Shown here: positions 25,081 through 34,852 of the stretch, piece by piece
How the letters are laid out: each line of letters starts with the position of its first letter
How positions within the stretch are numbered: the first letter of the stretch is position 1
Assembly: GCA_963682055.1 (NCBI GenBank)
Contig: OY821746.1
Span: 10,441,992-10,505,991, forward strand
Source: Primula veris
Taxonomy: Eukaryota > Streptophyta > Magnoliopsida > Ericales > Primulaceae
DNA length: 64,000 bases
Direction: 5' to 3'
The notes under the pieces: generated by a model
Database searches by the model: none
What the model was told of the DNA's origin: nothing
What the model saw: the letters and a program-made list of their open reading frames with translations, nothing else
Translations under genes and position numbers: made by a program

Positions 25081-25132
25081 CTGGCGGTGGCGTAAATATG
25101 AACTATTTCACATATTTACGCCACCGCCGGTC
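25076..25132. repeat. Near-perfect palindrome upstream of leader module copy 4
   Basis: 'ggcggtggcgtaaatatg' (about 25082 on) pairs with 'catatttacgccaccgcc' about 10 bases further on, giving an 18 bp perfect stem. In DNA this could extrude a cruciform, and a transcript would fold into a hairpin. It is shared only with the unit I counterpart at 6645-6700. Confidence 0.85.
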
Positions 25133-25325
25133 TACTTTAATAAATATGTGCTAGTTCTCGTATTTACGCCATCAGTAAGGGGTATAAGCTGCAAACTTTC
25201 CAAGCTAATTTTAGCACCGACTTAATTAATCCCTCCTCCTACATTCCGACATCTATTAAAACATAACATTAAAAATAAAGGTGAATATGAAGAAGAAAAA
25301 CTAGTACATAAATCAATTCTATATC

Positions 25326-27557
25326 TGTAACATCCCGCATTTTTATAAGTGTTTTATTTATGAATTAATTTATCCAAAAACGTTTTATTCAAAATTTTAC
25401 CAAAAACCGGTCACTCGACTAATTTTTAGCCAAAAACCGAAACTCATCCAAAAAGCTTTACTTTAAAAACCTGTTACTAATTTTACTAATAAAAAGGACC
25501 CAATAGATTTGTTTCTAAAGATTTGTTATTATTGAGTAGTATTATAGTAATTTTGATTAAAAGTTAGCTTTTAGAACTTTGGGGACCAAATAGTTCGCTT
25601 CCACAAACTATCTAAAAACAGTTTTTCTAAACCTAAAATCAGCCCACTTTTCATTCTTTAAACCTAAAAACCAGCAAAATAGAAGAGAGAAAAGAGAGAA
25701 AAAGAAGAAGAAGAAGAAGAAGAAGAAGAAGAGGAAACCACCGTTAGCGGGTTCATACCAGAAGCATCTCCTCTACGCACTAAGGTAACGGGGGTTATCC
25801 ATTGCGACTAGACGAGGGTGTATGTTAGGATTTTGTTTTGCGTTTATTAGAAATTGGGGGTTTTTGTCCTTTATATTAATCATGTTCTTAAATTGATAAT
25901 TGGGGTTTTGTTATTAGAGAACTAAAAATAAATAAAAAAAATGTTTTGGGTATTTTTGTAATTAATGTAGTTTTGTTTTACACAAGCACTGAATAAGAAA
26001 TAGATGGATGTAATATATATCAGAAGCCTAGCTTAAAGTAGAAATTAAGAGTTGTCCCTTGCTACTGATACTGTTTGTTCTCTTTTGTATTATGGTTTGC
26101 AATTGTCATTAATTACAATTGTTCTGGTGACAGTAGCACCGATTTAATTATTATGATTCACTCTTACTAAATCTCTGTATATATAATATATATATATATA
26201 TTGATTGTTTGTGGTTTTACGTTAATTGACAGGCTTATCACAGAACTTAAGTTGCTTCCGAACCGAAGGATGCTTATATTGTAGAGGTTGAGACCTTAGA
26301 TATATTAATTGCGAATTAATGAGATTATGGATGGGTTGCGTGTTTTATGCGTTGATTATGAGTTATTATGGTTTTTGATAGAATTGGGTAAATTATTGTT
26401 GAATATAGATGGATTGTAATTTATGCATATAAGGTGTTTGTTAAAATGCCTGAATGGGTTTTTATGTTGTTGAAGTGATTGGCTAGTTGTGAATCTAGCA
26501 GCTATGATTATGGTTTATGTTGTATTACGTTAAGTGACGTTTGAGTTTATGTTAGTTGAATAGTATAATATTATTGGCCGAGGCCTTAATATTTATACGT
26601 ATGAGATGGTGTTATTTGAATGATTTTATATTATTGGCCGAGGCCTTGTGATTTAGCTGTAGTGGCAATGGTCTCTGTCTCTCCCTAATTCCGGGGACAG
26701 AAGACGGCCGAGGGGATAGGGAATGACTCGTCTTACGGACCGGGGCGAGTGGCGTTAGAGGTCCCAGTGTGCACTATATTTACTTTTATGTTAGCAATGG
26801 TCTATGTCTCTCCCTAATTCCGGGGGCATAAGACGGCCGAAGGGATAGGGAATGACTCATCTTATGGACTAGGACGAGTGGCGTGAGAGGTCCAAGTGCG
26901 CACTATAAATCTACTTTTATGTTGCAATGGTCTATGTCTCCCCCTAATTCCGGGGACATAAGACGGCCGAAGGGATAGGGAATGACCTACCTTACGGACT
27001 GGGGTAGGTGGCGTGAGAGGTCCATGTATGCTATAGATGTGTGTAGATGTTATTTAATTTATTTAATTTATCGTAGTTGTAGAATGTAATTATATTTCTT
27101 TTTATACGTCGATTATCGTAGTTGTAGAATTTGTGAGCTCTTGCATTTATGGGATGGAGTGACGGTGTTTGTGGTGCCGTCCCGTCTAGTTATGTGCGTG
27201 AGACTCACCGTTACAATTTTGTCTTTCAGGTACAACTTAGGTTGATAATTTTGGATAGAAGCCATTGAAATGCATCACATGGGTTCGGGGCTTTCGTTTT
27301 CTTTTTATTTTAGAACAGTTTTGAGGTTGTAGCCTACGGGCAAATTGCATTTGTTTAGTTCTTCTTATTTAATTTTCTTAAAACCTTTTGGTCTTGTAGC
27401 CGGGTTTGGCAAGCATTTATTTATTGTTTAATTGTTCCTTTAGCTCGCAAGTCTTTTTCTTTTAAAATTTTAATTTCGTACCAACAGGTTTCACTTTCTC
27501 TTTGTTTAAAAAGGTCATGCCTCGATGTCCGCGTCTTACGGATTTTGGGGCGTGACA
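25326..27557 (+). repeat. Tekay 5' LTR (2232 bp)
   Basis: Begins TGTAACATCC and ends GCGTGACA. It includes a (GAA)n microsatellite at about 25703-25732, a (TA)n tract near 26187, two 'attggccgaggcctt' copies near 26570 and 26632, and three ~129 bp tandem repeats (26665-27040). It matches 33433-36356 without the Cassandra insert. Confidence 0.95.
26665..27040. repeat. Three ~129 bp tandem repeats inside the 5' LTR
   Basis: Copies start at 26665, 26794 and 26924 with 'gcaatggtctctgtctctcc' or a close variant. Each contains an 'agacggccga.gggataggg' core and a paired 'actcgtcttacgga' / 'gcgagtggcg' segment. The 3' LTR has the same three (35464, 35593, 35723). Confidence 0.92.
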
Positions 27558-27560
27558 AGT

Positions 27561-27572
27561 TGGTATCAGAGC
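27561..27572 (+). promoter_or_regulatory. Tekay primer-binding site
   Basis: 'tggtatcagagc' lies three bases after the 5' LTR. It is the standard plant LTR-element sequence complementary to the 3' end of initiator tRNA-Met. Confidence 0.92.
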
Positions 27573-28240
27573 TAACTAGGTTCTTGTATACTTTGGGACG
27601 ACGGGAAGATGGGTAACCATTGGACCAAGATCCATCGTATCATTTTCACAAAACTTTTTCCAAAAACTTAAACTTTTTTCTAAAACGGGGGGTTGCATTT
27701 AGCTTAAGTCATGTAGCTAGAGTTTAGTATTAGTTGATGGAAGGAAAGTCCACATGTGAGGCAAGTTGGGGACAATGAGGACGCTTGTTGATCCCGGCTC
27801 GCTAAACTAGTGGGTGGACCTCTCGTCGGTATGTGTGAAGGAATACCTTAGCGATGTGGAACTCTAGAGTATGCGAGGACGCTCGGGTGCTTTAGGATAA
27901 CGTATCGTGATGGGTTATCCCTCGCATTTTGTGTTGATTATATGCGTGAGTAGATTTATATGATGTGTATGAGGTATAAGTTTGCACGTCTGGTAGTAGC
28001 AAACTATTAGAGTGTGGGAATTGTGAAGTTGATGGTTTTATGTAGTATGTTTTTTTCAAATTATTAACTTGTGTGGTAATGAACATTTTATGCGAATGGA
28101 TGTTGATATGTTGTGGACTAAAATGATGTAGTTGGGTGATATGTTCCATCTAAGGAATTTACAAATGTTGAGGAATTTTTCGTTTTTGTATTGTTATGAT
28201 GTAGTTGTGGACTAAAGTGTTGGTTTAATCTGTTGTAGTC
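27573..28240 (+). other. Tekay untranslated leader
   Basis: About 670 bp between the primer-binding site and the gag ATG. It has no conserved motif I recognise. The antisense frame at 27892-28149 is a chance open frame. Confidence 0.7.
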
Positions 28241-29059
28241 ATGGCTATTACCACAAGGACTAGTGGACGAGGACCAGCTACACGCGGAGGTAGACCACCA
28301 TCAAGCGGTGTGGCTACCCGAGGTGGGGCAAACGGAAGAGGAAGAAGAACTCCAAGGGGGAGGGGAGCAACTAGAGGGAGAAGGGCTGCTAGAGGTCGTG
28401 GGGGAAGAGGTAACACTAGGGCCCCACCACCTGAGCAACCCGAGGTAGAGGTTGAAAATATATATGAGGAGGTGAATGAGGAAGAAGAGGAGATAAACGC
28501 ACCTGAACCAGAATCGGTAAACGCTAACCAAGTGATGACCGACCTTCAGAAGGTGGTGCAAATGATGGTGCAGAATGTACAAGCTGGGAGTTCAAGTAAC
28601 AATGGGTTGCTTAACTTCACCCGATTGGGGGCTCCGACTTTCGACGGGGTAGGTGAACCATCCATAGCTGAGGGATGGGTGGATGAAATGGAGAAGTACT
28701 TATCGGCAGTGGGTATAGTAGATGGGGAACAGCGGATGAATATGGCACAGTTTCACCTAAAGGGTGAAGCACGGAAGTGGTGGTTGGGAATTGTGGATAC
28801 ATACGACATAAGCAACTTCGAATGGAATGAGTTCATCGAATTGTTTAATCGACAGTTTCTTCCAGATTACTATAAGGATGAAATGAGGAGGCGTTTTGAG
28901 GAACTGTATCAAGGGGGTATGACCGTTCAAGCATACCAGCTAAAGTTTACCTCACTCTCGAGGTATGCCCCAGAATCTGTTATAGGGGGCGCAGAAAGAT
29001 GTAGGAGATTCATGAAGGGGTTGAATCCGACCATCTCGTTACAATTGGCATCGGCTTGA
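28241..29059 (+). CDS. gag: Tekay Gag, N-terminal part (ends at premature stop)
   Basis: The ATG at 28241 is the first in a frame that continues into pol. Residues about 5-60 are rich in RG repeats (for example GRGRRTPRGRGATRGRRAARG in part). An acidic stretch (EVEVENIYEEVNEEEEEINA) follows. The retrotransposon Gag core comes next, with ARKWW near residue 171 and RQFLPDYY, RRRFEELYQGGMTVQAY and RRFMKGLNP. A TGA at 29057-29059 interrupts the frame after LQLASA, in the middle of the capsid-like domain. The reading frame continues unchanged beyond it, so this is a point nonsense change and not a natural gag end. Confidence 0.9.
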   Translation: MAITTRTSGRGPATRGGRPPSSGVATRGGANGRGRRTPRGRGATRGRRAARGRGGRGNTRAPPPEQPEVEVENIYEEVNEEEEEINAPEPESVNANQVMTDLQKVVQMMVQNVQAGSSSNNGLLNFTRLGAPTFDGVGEPSIAEGWVDEMEKYLSAVGIVDGEQRMNMAQFHLKGEARKWWLGIVDTYDISNFEWNEFIELFNRQFLPDYYKDEMRRRFEELYQGGMTVQAYQLKFTSLSRYAPESVIGGAERCRRFMKGLNPTISLQLASA

Positions 29060-30757
29060 CATGTCAACTATAATGAATTGGTAAAATCAGCCCAAGCTGT
29101 GGAAGGAGCTCTACTCCATAACAAGCGAATCTCGGAGAAGTCTAAAACCGGAAATGCTCCGAGGGAAGATAAAAAGCGGACTTGGGATATGGTGAATAAT
29201 TCACGATTTCAACAATCGGGAAGAGGAGAGAGGAGTTTTAACCCACCGCCGACAAACGTCATGATAAGGGGAGCATGTTTCCACTGTGGAGACGCGAGCC
29301 ATCGACAATTCGAGTGCCCTAGGGTCCAATGTAGGACATGCAACCGAATGGGACATACGGCAAGGGTTTGTCCCGGGGGACAAGGAAGAATCGACACCAA
29401 CCGACCCTTTAACCAACCTAGGTTGCCACCACCACCACCAAGAGGACCAGGATTCGTACCACCACACCAATTACCTAGGAACCAAGGGGGAGGGTTTCGA
29501 GGTAACCACCAAGGAGGGGGAAACCGTGGGAACTACCGAGGAGGCTATCAGGGCCCGGGAAACCGAGGGAATCATGGGGGAATTCGAGGACCGCAAGGAA
29601 ACCCACCAATTCAAGCACGTCTATTTGCCTTGCCACAATTGCCAAACCAAGGAGATCCGGCAAATGTACAAGGTATGGTTCTTGTGTGCTCATCTTGGGC
29701 ACATGTTCTTTTCGATACGGGGGCTTCATGTTCTTTTATAGCTAGGCATCTAGTTGAGTCTTTGTCGTTAGAAATTGGGGTTCTAGAGAACCCTATCGTT
29801 GTAGAGACTCCTGTTGGGGGTCGAGTTGTGTTAGACCGAGTGTGTCGATCTTGTGAGATGGTGGTCGCGGACCACGTGCTTATATTCGATTTAGTGGTTA
29901 TAGAGATGTCGGGATTCGACGTGATACTTGGAATGGACTGGTTGGTTCATTTCAATTCTTTCATCGATTGTGTTCGACGAAAGGTTTTCCTTACAACTTC
30001 ATCCGGAGATGAGGTGTTCTTTCGTGGGGAAAGGGATGCTACCCTTTCTTCTATTCCATATTATTCCAAGCGGGTTGTGGGCAATATGTCTTGTCTTTTG
30101 GCTAGTATCTCGATAGTGGATAACGACGAGGAAGTGGAAATATGGCCACGAATAGTGGACGATTTTAGAGATGTGTTTCCGAGGGATCTACCTGGGTTAC
30201 CACCGAAGAGAGCGTTAGACTTTTCTATCGAATTGGTATCGGGAACGGCACCTATAGCCATTTCCACGTACCGTTTGGCACCAACAGAATTGAAGGAGTT
30301 AAGTAAGCAGTTAGAAGAACTGCTAGAAAAAGGGTTTATTAGGCGGAGTACGTCACCGTGGGCGGCACCGGCCTTGTTCGTGCAAAAGAAGGATGGATCG
30401 ATGAGGATGTGCATCGAGTATCGAAAGTTAAATAGGGTGACTATTAAGAATAAGTACCCACTACCTCGAATTGACGATTTGTTTGACCAACTGAAAGGAG
30501 CGACGTTCTTTTCAAAAATCGATTTACGATCAGGCTATCACCAATTGAGGGTGAAGGATGAGGATATTTCGAAAACGACCTTTAGGACCCGGTATGGTCA
30601 CTATGAGTTTGTGGTCATGCCGTTCGGGTTAACTAATGCACCGGTGGCATTTATGGAGTTAATGAATCGAATCTTTAAGGAGTATCTCGACAAGTTTGTG
30701 GTAGTCTTCATCGACGATATCTTGATCTATTCGAGTTCAAGAGAGGAACACGAGTAA
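29060..30757 (+). CDS. gag-pol: Tekay Gag C-terminus, protease and N-terminal reverse transcriptase
   Basis: Same frame as the preceding segment. Two CCHC zinc knuckles, [14 protein letters not shown] and [14 protein letters not shown] (about 29276-29373), are followed by a [14 protein letters not shown] linker. The protease has [13 protein letters not shown] (about 29705-29743) and [11 protein letters not shown] begins near 30270 ([11 protein letters not shown]) and carries [22 protein letters not shown] and the active site FIDDILIYS (about 30708-30734). A TAA at 30755-30757 stops the frame directly after EEHE, inside RT. Overlapping frames on both strands here (for example 29286-29741 plus and 29201-29470 minus) are shadows. 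Confidence 0.92.
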   Translation, partial: HVNYNELVKSAQAVEGALLHNKRISEKSKTGNAPREDKKRTWDMVNNSRFQQSGRGERSFNPPPTNVMIRGACFHCGDASHRQFECPRVQCRTCNRMGHTARVCPGGQGRIDTNRPFNQPRLPPPPPRGPGFVPPHQLPRNQGGGFRGNHQGGGNRGNYRGGYQGPGNRGNHGGIRGPQGNPPIQARLFALPQLPNQGDPANVQGMVLVCSSWAHVLFDTGASCSFIARHLVESLSLEIGVLENPIVVETPVGGRVVLDRVCRSCEMVVADHVLIFDLVVIEMSGFDVILGMDWLVHFNSFIDCVRRKVFLTTSSGDEVFFRGERDATLSSIPYYSKRVVGNMSCLLASISIVDNDEEVEIWPRIVDDFRDVFPRDLPGLPPKRALDFSIELVSGTAPIAISTYRLAPTELKELSKQLEELLEKGFIRRSTSPWAAPALFVQKKDGSMRMCIEYRKLNRVTIKNKYPLPRIDDLFDQLKGATFFSKIDLRSGYHQLRVKDEDISKTTFRTRYGHYEFVVMPFGLTNAPVAFMELMNRIFKEYLDKFVVVFIDDILIYSSSREEHE

Positions 30758-31732
30758 CATCTCTGTTTAGCGTTGCTCACGTTGAGGGAGCACCAACTTT
30801 ACGGGAAATTTAGCAAATGCGAGTTTTGGCTAAATGAGGTGAAATTTCTTGGACATGTCATCTCGGAAGAAGGGGTAAAGGTGGACACGACGAAAATTGA
30901 GGCAGTTTCGAAATGGGCACAACCGAAAAACGTGTTCGAGATTCGAAGTTTCTTGGGTTTAGCTGGATACTATCGATGGTTCGTCAAGGATTTCTTGAAG
31001 TTAGCGACTCCAATGACTTACCTTACTAAGAAGGGGGTGAAGTTCGTGTGGAGTGAGGCTTGCGAGAAAGCTTTCTTAGAGCTCAAGAAGCGGTTGACTA
31101 GTTCTCCCATACTAGTTATTCCCGAGCAAGGGAAGGGTTATCAAGTGTATTGCGATGCTTCGAAGGAAGGCTTGGGTTGCGTCTTGATGCAAGACGGAAA
31201 GGTTATCGCATATGCTTCGCGACAACTAAAGGTTCACGAAAAGAACTATCCGACTCATGACCTAGAGCTAGCGGCAATAGTTCATGCGTTAAAGATATGG
31301 AGACATTATCTGTTCGGGGAAAAGTTCGAAGTGTTTTCGGATCACAAGAGCTTAGGGCATATCTTTACCCAACGTGATCTAAATATGCGACAACGACGAT
31401 GGATGGAATATCTGGAACAGTACGACTACGACTTGCACTATCACCCGGGAAAGGCCAATGTAGTGGCGGATGCTTTGAGTCGAAAGTCTCATGCGACCTT
31501 AGCGCATGTGGCGATCGAGGAATGGAGGATGATGGGAAAAGTGAACGAGTTCGACTTGGAGTTGGGACCTGTTAATGGGGGGACTTTGTACACAATAGTG
31601 GTACAACCGGAACTTGTGAGTAGGGTTCTAGAAGCGCAAGATGGGGACGAAAAAGTGGAGAACTATGAGAAACAGATGAGTTCGAGTGAAGGATTAGATG
31701 GTTGGACGAAAGGAACCGATGGAGGACTATGA
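30758..31732 (+). CDS. pol: Tekay RT C-terminus, RNase H and integrase N-terminus
   Basis: Still the original frame. [19 protein letters not shown] and [16 protein letters not shown] are the RT connection. RNase H follows with [50 protein letters not shown] and [16 protein letters not shown] (about 31148-31485), with the expected acidic residues. The segment ends at a TGA (31730-31732) just before the integrase zinc domain. There is no start codon of its own; it is a slice of the polyprotein. Confidence 0.92.
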   Translation, partial: HLCLALLTLREHQLYGKFSKCEFWLNEVKFLGHVISEEGVKVDTTKIEAVSKWAQPKNVFEIRSFLGLAGYYRWFVKDFLKLATPMTYLTKKGVKFVWSEACEKAFLELKKRLTSSPILVIPEQGKGYQVYCDASKEGLGCVLMQDGKVIAYASRQLKVHEKNYPTHDLELAAIVHALKIWRHYLFGEKFEVFSDHKSLGHIFTQRDLNMRQRRWMEYLEQYDYDLHYHPGKANVVADALSRKSHATLAHVAIEEWRMMGKVNEFDLELGPVNGGTLYTIVVQPELVSRVLEAQDGDEKVENYEKQMSSSEGLDGWTKGTDGGL

Positions 31733-32668
31733 TATAAGGGAAGGACTTATGTGACAGAAAACATGAGGAACGAAGTATTAAAGGAGTTTCACCACTCTCG
31801 ATTAGCCGTTCACCCCGGCGGAACGAAAATGTATCACGATGCGAAGAGGCAATTTTGGTGGCCCGGAATGAAACGAGATGTAGCTTCATATGTTAGCAAG
31901 TGCCTAACTTGCCAGCAAGTGAAAGCGGAACACCAAAGGCCGGCGGGTATGCTCCAACCTTTACCGGTGGCGGAATGGAAGTGGGAAAGGATATCAATGG
32001 ATTTTGTGACCAACTTACCTAAATCGGTAAGTGGGAATGATGCTGTGTGGGTTGTGGTCGACCGTTTGACCAAATCTGCACATTTCATTGCGATTAAGAT
32101 GACGAATTCGGTGGAAATCTTGGGACGAAAGTATATTAAGGAAATTGTTAGACTTCATGGGGTACCGATTTCGATAGTATCGGATCGAGATGCGAGGTTT
32201 GTGTCGAGGTTCTGGGGTGCATTGCAAAATGCCTTAGGGAGCAAGTTGACAATGAGTACGGCGTTCCATCCCCAAACGGATGGACAATCGGAGCGGACTA
32301 TCCAAGTGCTAAAGGATATGTTGCGCGCGTGTGTGAACGACTTCAAGGGAGGTTGGGAGAGCCATCTACCCTTAGTTGAGTTTGCGTATAATAATAGCTT
32401 TCAAGCTAGTATTGGCATGGCACCTTTCGAGGCTTTATACGGGCGGCCGTGTAGGTCTCTGGTGTGTTGGACCGAGGTGGGAGAAGCGGAAATGCTAGGA
32501 TCGCAATTGATTCAAGAAACGACCGAAAAGATTAAGTTAATTCGGCAAAGGCTTGAGACGGCTCGAAGTAGACAAAAGAGTTATTATGCGGATAAGAGGA
32601 GGAGACCTTTGGAGTTCAAAAAGGGGGATCAAGTATTTTTGCGAGTTTCGCCCAGAAGGGGATTATGA
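31733..32668 (+). CDS. pol: Tekay integrase core
   Basis: Original frame. The HHCC zinc domain is visible as H...H ([20 protein letters not shown]) and [11 protein letters not shown]. The DDE core has [22 protein letters not shown] and [26 protein letters not shown] and [16 protein letters not shown] motifs lead to the GPF/Y module. At about 32661-32668 one base is missing relative to the following frame, so the frame runs into TGA while the true continuation is one frame away. Confidence 0.92.
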   Translation, partial: YKGRTYVTENMRNEVLKEFHHSRLAVHPGGTKMYHDAKRQFWWPGMKRDVASYVSKCLTCQQVKAEHQRPAGMLQPLPVAEWKWERISMDFVTNLPKSVSGNDAVWVVVDRLTKSAHFIAIKMTNSVEILGRKYIKEIVRLHGVPISIVSDRDARFVSRFWGALQNALGSKLTMSTAFHPQTDGQSERTIQVLKDMLRACVNDFKGGWESHLPLVEFAYNNSFQASIGMAPFEALYGRPCRSLVCWTEVGEAEMLGSQLIQETTEKIKLIRQRLETARSRQKSYYADKRRRPLEFKKGDQVFLRVSPRRGL

Positions 32669-33057
32669 GGTTTGGCTCTAAAGGGAAGTTGAGCCCGAGA
32701 TTTATCGGACCATTTGAGATCGTGGACCGAGTTGGAGAAGTTGCATATCGGTTGGACTTGCCACCAAAGTTGGTGGGGGTTCACCCGGTTTTCCATGTGT
32801 CAATGTTGAAAAAGTATCACCACGACCCTTCACACGTGGTGGACTTTGAGGACATTGAGGTTAGTGCGGATGTGACATACGAAGTGGGACCTATGAGGAT
32901 TATAGATGTGCAAGAGAAGGAACTTCGAGGAAGCACTATTAGATTGGTAAAGGTGGTTTGGAAACACCATGGGGCCGAGGAGGCAACTTGGGAACGCGAG
33001 GATGAGATGAAGAGGAAATATCCTAATCTTGACTTTTCTTTAGGTACGTTCGTTTAG
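32665..33057 (+). CDS. pol: Tekay integrase C-terminus with chromodomain
   Basis: After the frameshift the reading resumes with [20 protein letters not shown], the GPF/Y motif, then [20 protein letters not shown] and a chromodomain-like end ([20 protein letters not shown]). Chromodomains at the end of integrase define chromoviruses and are thought to guide insertion to particular chromatin. The natural stop is TAG at 33055-33057. The ATG at 32665 is an internal methionine and not a start. Confidence 0.9.
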   Translation: MRFGSKGKLSPRFIGPFEIVDRVGEVAYRLDLPPKLVGVHPVFHVSMLKKYHHDPSHVVDFEDIEVSADVTYEVGPMRIIDVQEKELRGSTIRLVKVVWKHHGAEEATWEREDEMKRKYPNLDFSLGTFV

Positions 33058-33432
33058 ATGTTTTCTAATTTCGGGACGAAATTTCTTTATCGGGGAAGGG
33101 TTGTAACGCCTTGAGTTTAGAGTTTATTTTATTAAAGTTTGGAGTTTATTTCTGGTTGTAACACCTAGAGTTTACGGAGTTGTTGAGTTGTCTTTTATTA
33201 TGTTTGATATGGCATATAGGTGATTACCTTATTTGAGATTCTTACATGTTGTTCATGTACTAGAGTTATGGAGTTGTTATGGGTTGTGTACCCTAAGTAT
33301 TATATTTCTTGGATTATGACACGAATTGGACGTTTAAAATTTTTATGACCTTATTTGTCAAGGTTTATCATTTCTGGGTATAGTGGTTTAGAGAAGAAAT
33401 TTTGGGACGAAATTCTTTTAAGGAGGGTTAGT
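33058..33432 (+). other. Tekay 3' untranslated region with duplicated tract-plus-LTR-start motifs
   Basis: 'gggacgaaattcttttaagg' (33402 on) and 'aggagggttagt' precede the true 3' LTR start TGTAACATCC at 33433. A similar motif, 'gggacgaaatttc' then 'ggggaagggt' then 'tgtaacgcc', occurs at about 33073-33110, and another 'tgtaacacc' at about 33157. The purine-rich run at 33419-33427 is the likely polypurine tract. Confidence 0.7.
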
Positions 33433-34160
33433 TGTAACATCCCGCATTTTTATAAGTGTTTTTATTTATGAACTAATTTATCCAAAAACGTTTTATTCAA
33501 AATTTTACCAAAAACCGGTCACTCGACTAATTTTTAGCCAAAAACCGAAACTCATCCAAAAAGCTTTACTTTAAAAACCTGTTACTAATTTTACTAATAA
33601 AAAGGACCCAATAGATTTGTTTCTAAAGATTTGTTATTATTGAGTAGTATTATAGTAATTTTGATTAAAAGTTAGCTTTTAGAACTTTGGGGACCAAATA
33701 GTTCGCTTCCACAAACTATCTAAAAACAGTTTTTCTAAACCTAAAATCAGCCCACTTTTCATTCTTTAAACCTAAAAACCAGCAAAATAGAAGAGAGAAG
33801 AGAGAAAAAGAAGAAGAAGAAGAAGAAGAAGAAGAAGAGGAAACCACCGTTAGCGGGTTCATACCAGAAGCATCTCCTCTACGCACTAAGGTAACGGGGG
33901 TTATCCATTGCGACTAGACGAGGGTGTATGTTAGGATTTTGTTTTGCGTTTATTAGAAATTGGGAGTTTTTGTCCTTTATATTAATCATGTTCTTAAATT
34001 GATAATTGGGGTTTTGTTATTAGAGAACTAAAAATAAATAAAAAAAATGTTTTGGGTATTTTTGTAATTAATGTAGTTTTGTTTTACAAAAGCACTGAAT
34101 AAGAAATAGATGGATGTAATATATATTAGAAGCCTAGCTTAAAGTAGAAATTAAGAGTAT

Positions 34161-34451
34161 TGTGATGACCCAGATTTTCAGGAAGGAAATTCTGTGGTGC
34201 GGTGTTGTGCGTCAGTCTCACATCGCCCAGATATGAGAGTACTCGTGTGGTATATGAGCTTAAAGATCCATTTCCTATCAATAAGGCCTTTTAAAGCCGT
34301 GCGGCACAATAGCGAGGACGGAACTTCATAGTTAAGCGTGCTTAGCTTGGAGTAGTACCAGAATGGGTGACCCCCCTGGGAAGTTGTGCCAAAGCGGACA
34401 ATATTGTTGATACGGGCGTGACGCTTCGGCCCGTAGGGCCGGGTCGTTACA
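34161..34451 (+). repeat. Cassandra 5' LTR
   Basis: 291 bp. The 5S-like part is at about 34297-34390 and includes box A-like 'agttaagcgtgctt' and box C-like 'gaatgggtgacc' (one change from the usual ggatgggtgacc). Confidence 0.93.
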
Positions 34452-34561
34452 GGTGGTATCAGAGCCTCTATCTGGCCGGAAATGTGGAGACTAGCACGTG
34501 TGTGTGAGCCCCTGAAGGACGACGTGCCCGACGAGGACGTCGTGCCGAAAGGGAGGGTGAT

Positions 34562-34852
34562 TGTGACGACCCAGATTTCCAGGAAGGAAATTCTGTGGTG
34601 CGGTGTTGTGCGTCAATCCCACATCGCCCAGATATGAGAGTACTCGTGTGGTATATGAGCTTAAAGATCCATTTCCTATCAATAAGGCCTTTTAAAGCCG
34701 TGCGGCACAATAGCGAGGACGGAACTCCATAGTTAAGCGTGCTTAGCTTGGAGTAGTACCAGGATGGGTGACCCCCCTGGGAAGTTGTGCCAAAGCGGAC
34801 AATATTGTTGATACGGGCGTGACGTTTCGGTCCGTAGGGCCGGGTCGTTACA
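34562..34852 (+). repeat. Cassandra 3' LTR
   Basis: 291 bp. It differs from the 5' copy at 8 positions, all transitions. The 5S-like part at 34697-34791 keeps 'agttaagcgtgctt' and an intact 'ggatgggtgacc', the core of the 5S internal promoter. Confidence 0.93.
34697..34791 (+). promoter_or_regulatory. 5S rRNA-derived RNA polymerase III internal promoter in Cassandra LTR
   Basis: Boxes A and C and the intermediate 'gagtagta' are recognisable in the right order and spacing. The first part of the 5S gene is diverged, so it is not a 5S rRNA gene. In Cassandra these sequences are known to be conserved, and Pol III transcription has been proposed. Confidence 0.8.

Larger units (their letters stand above)
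24191..25325. repeat. Tandem unit II, first part (up to the Tekay insertion)
   Basis: Matches 5567-6880 except for a ~160 bp shortening near 24440, where sequence present at about 5803-5970 is absent. It ends at 'ttctatatc', where the Tekay element has inserted, and the array resumes at 36357 with 'atatcgatctactcatcc'. Confidence 0.8.
34161..34852 (+). mobile_element. Cassandra-type TRIM (5S rRNA-bearing LTRs)
   Basis: Two 291 bp LTRs (34161-34451 and 34562-34852), both TGTGA...GTTACA, flank a 110 bp interior. The interior consists of little more than a primer-binding site 'tggtatcagagc' (34454-34465) and a purine tract 'cgaaagggagggtgat' just before the second LTR. Each LTR contains a stretch homologous to plant 5S rRNA. 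This is the defining structure of Cassandra, a non-autonomous terminal-repeat retrotransposon in miniature. The flanks are 'agtat' and 'agttg', an imperfect 3/5 target duplication; the empty site in the 5' LTR reads 'aagagttgtccc' near 26047. The long minus-strand frame across it is a chance frame. Confidence 0.95.

Noticed and set aside
28263..28802. Overlapping frames on both strands in Tekay gag
   Set aside because: Shadows of the RG-rich and acidic coding sequence; the Gag frame is the one that continues into pol.
29201..29741. Additional frames over the zinc-knuckle region
   Set aside because: Shadow frames; only the frame with two CCHC knuckles and the downstream protease makes sense.
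33108..33432. A separate LTR starting at 'tgtaacgcc'
   Set aside because: Only the first bases resemble the LTR start; the rest does not align with the Tekay LTR by eye, so I report it as an echo only.
34297..34791. Functional 5S rRNA genes
   Set aside because: Only the promoter-containing half is well conserved and the copies are inside LTRs with a primer-binding site between them, so they are Cassandra LTRs and not ribosomal genes.
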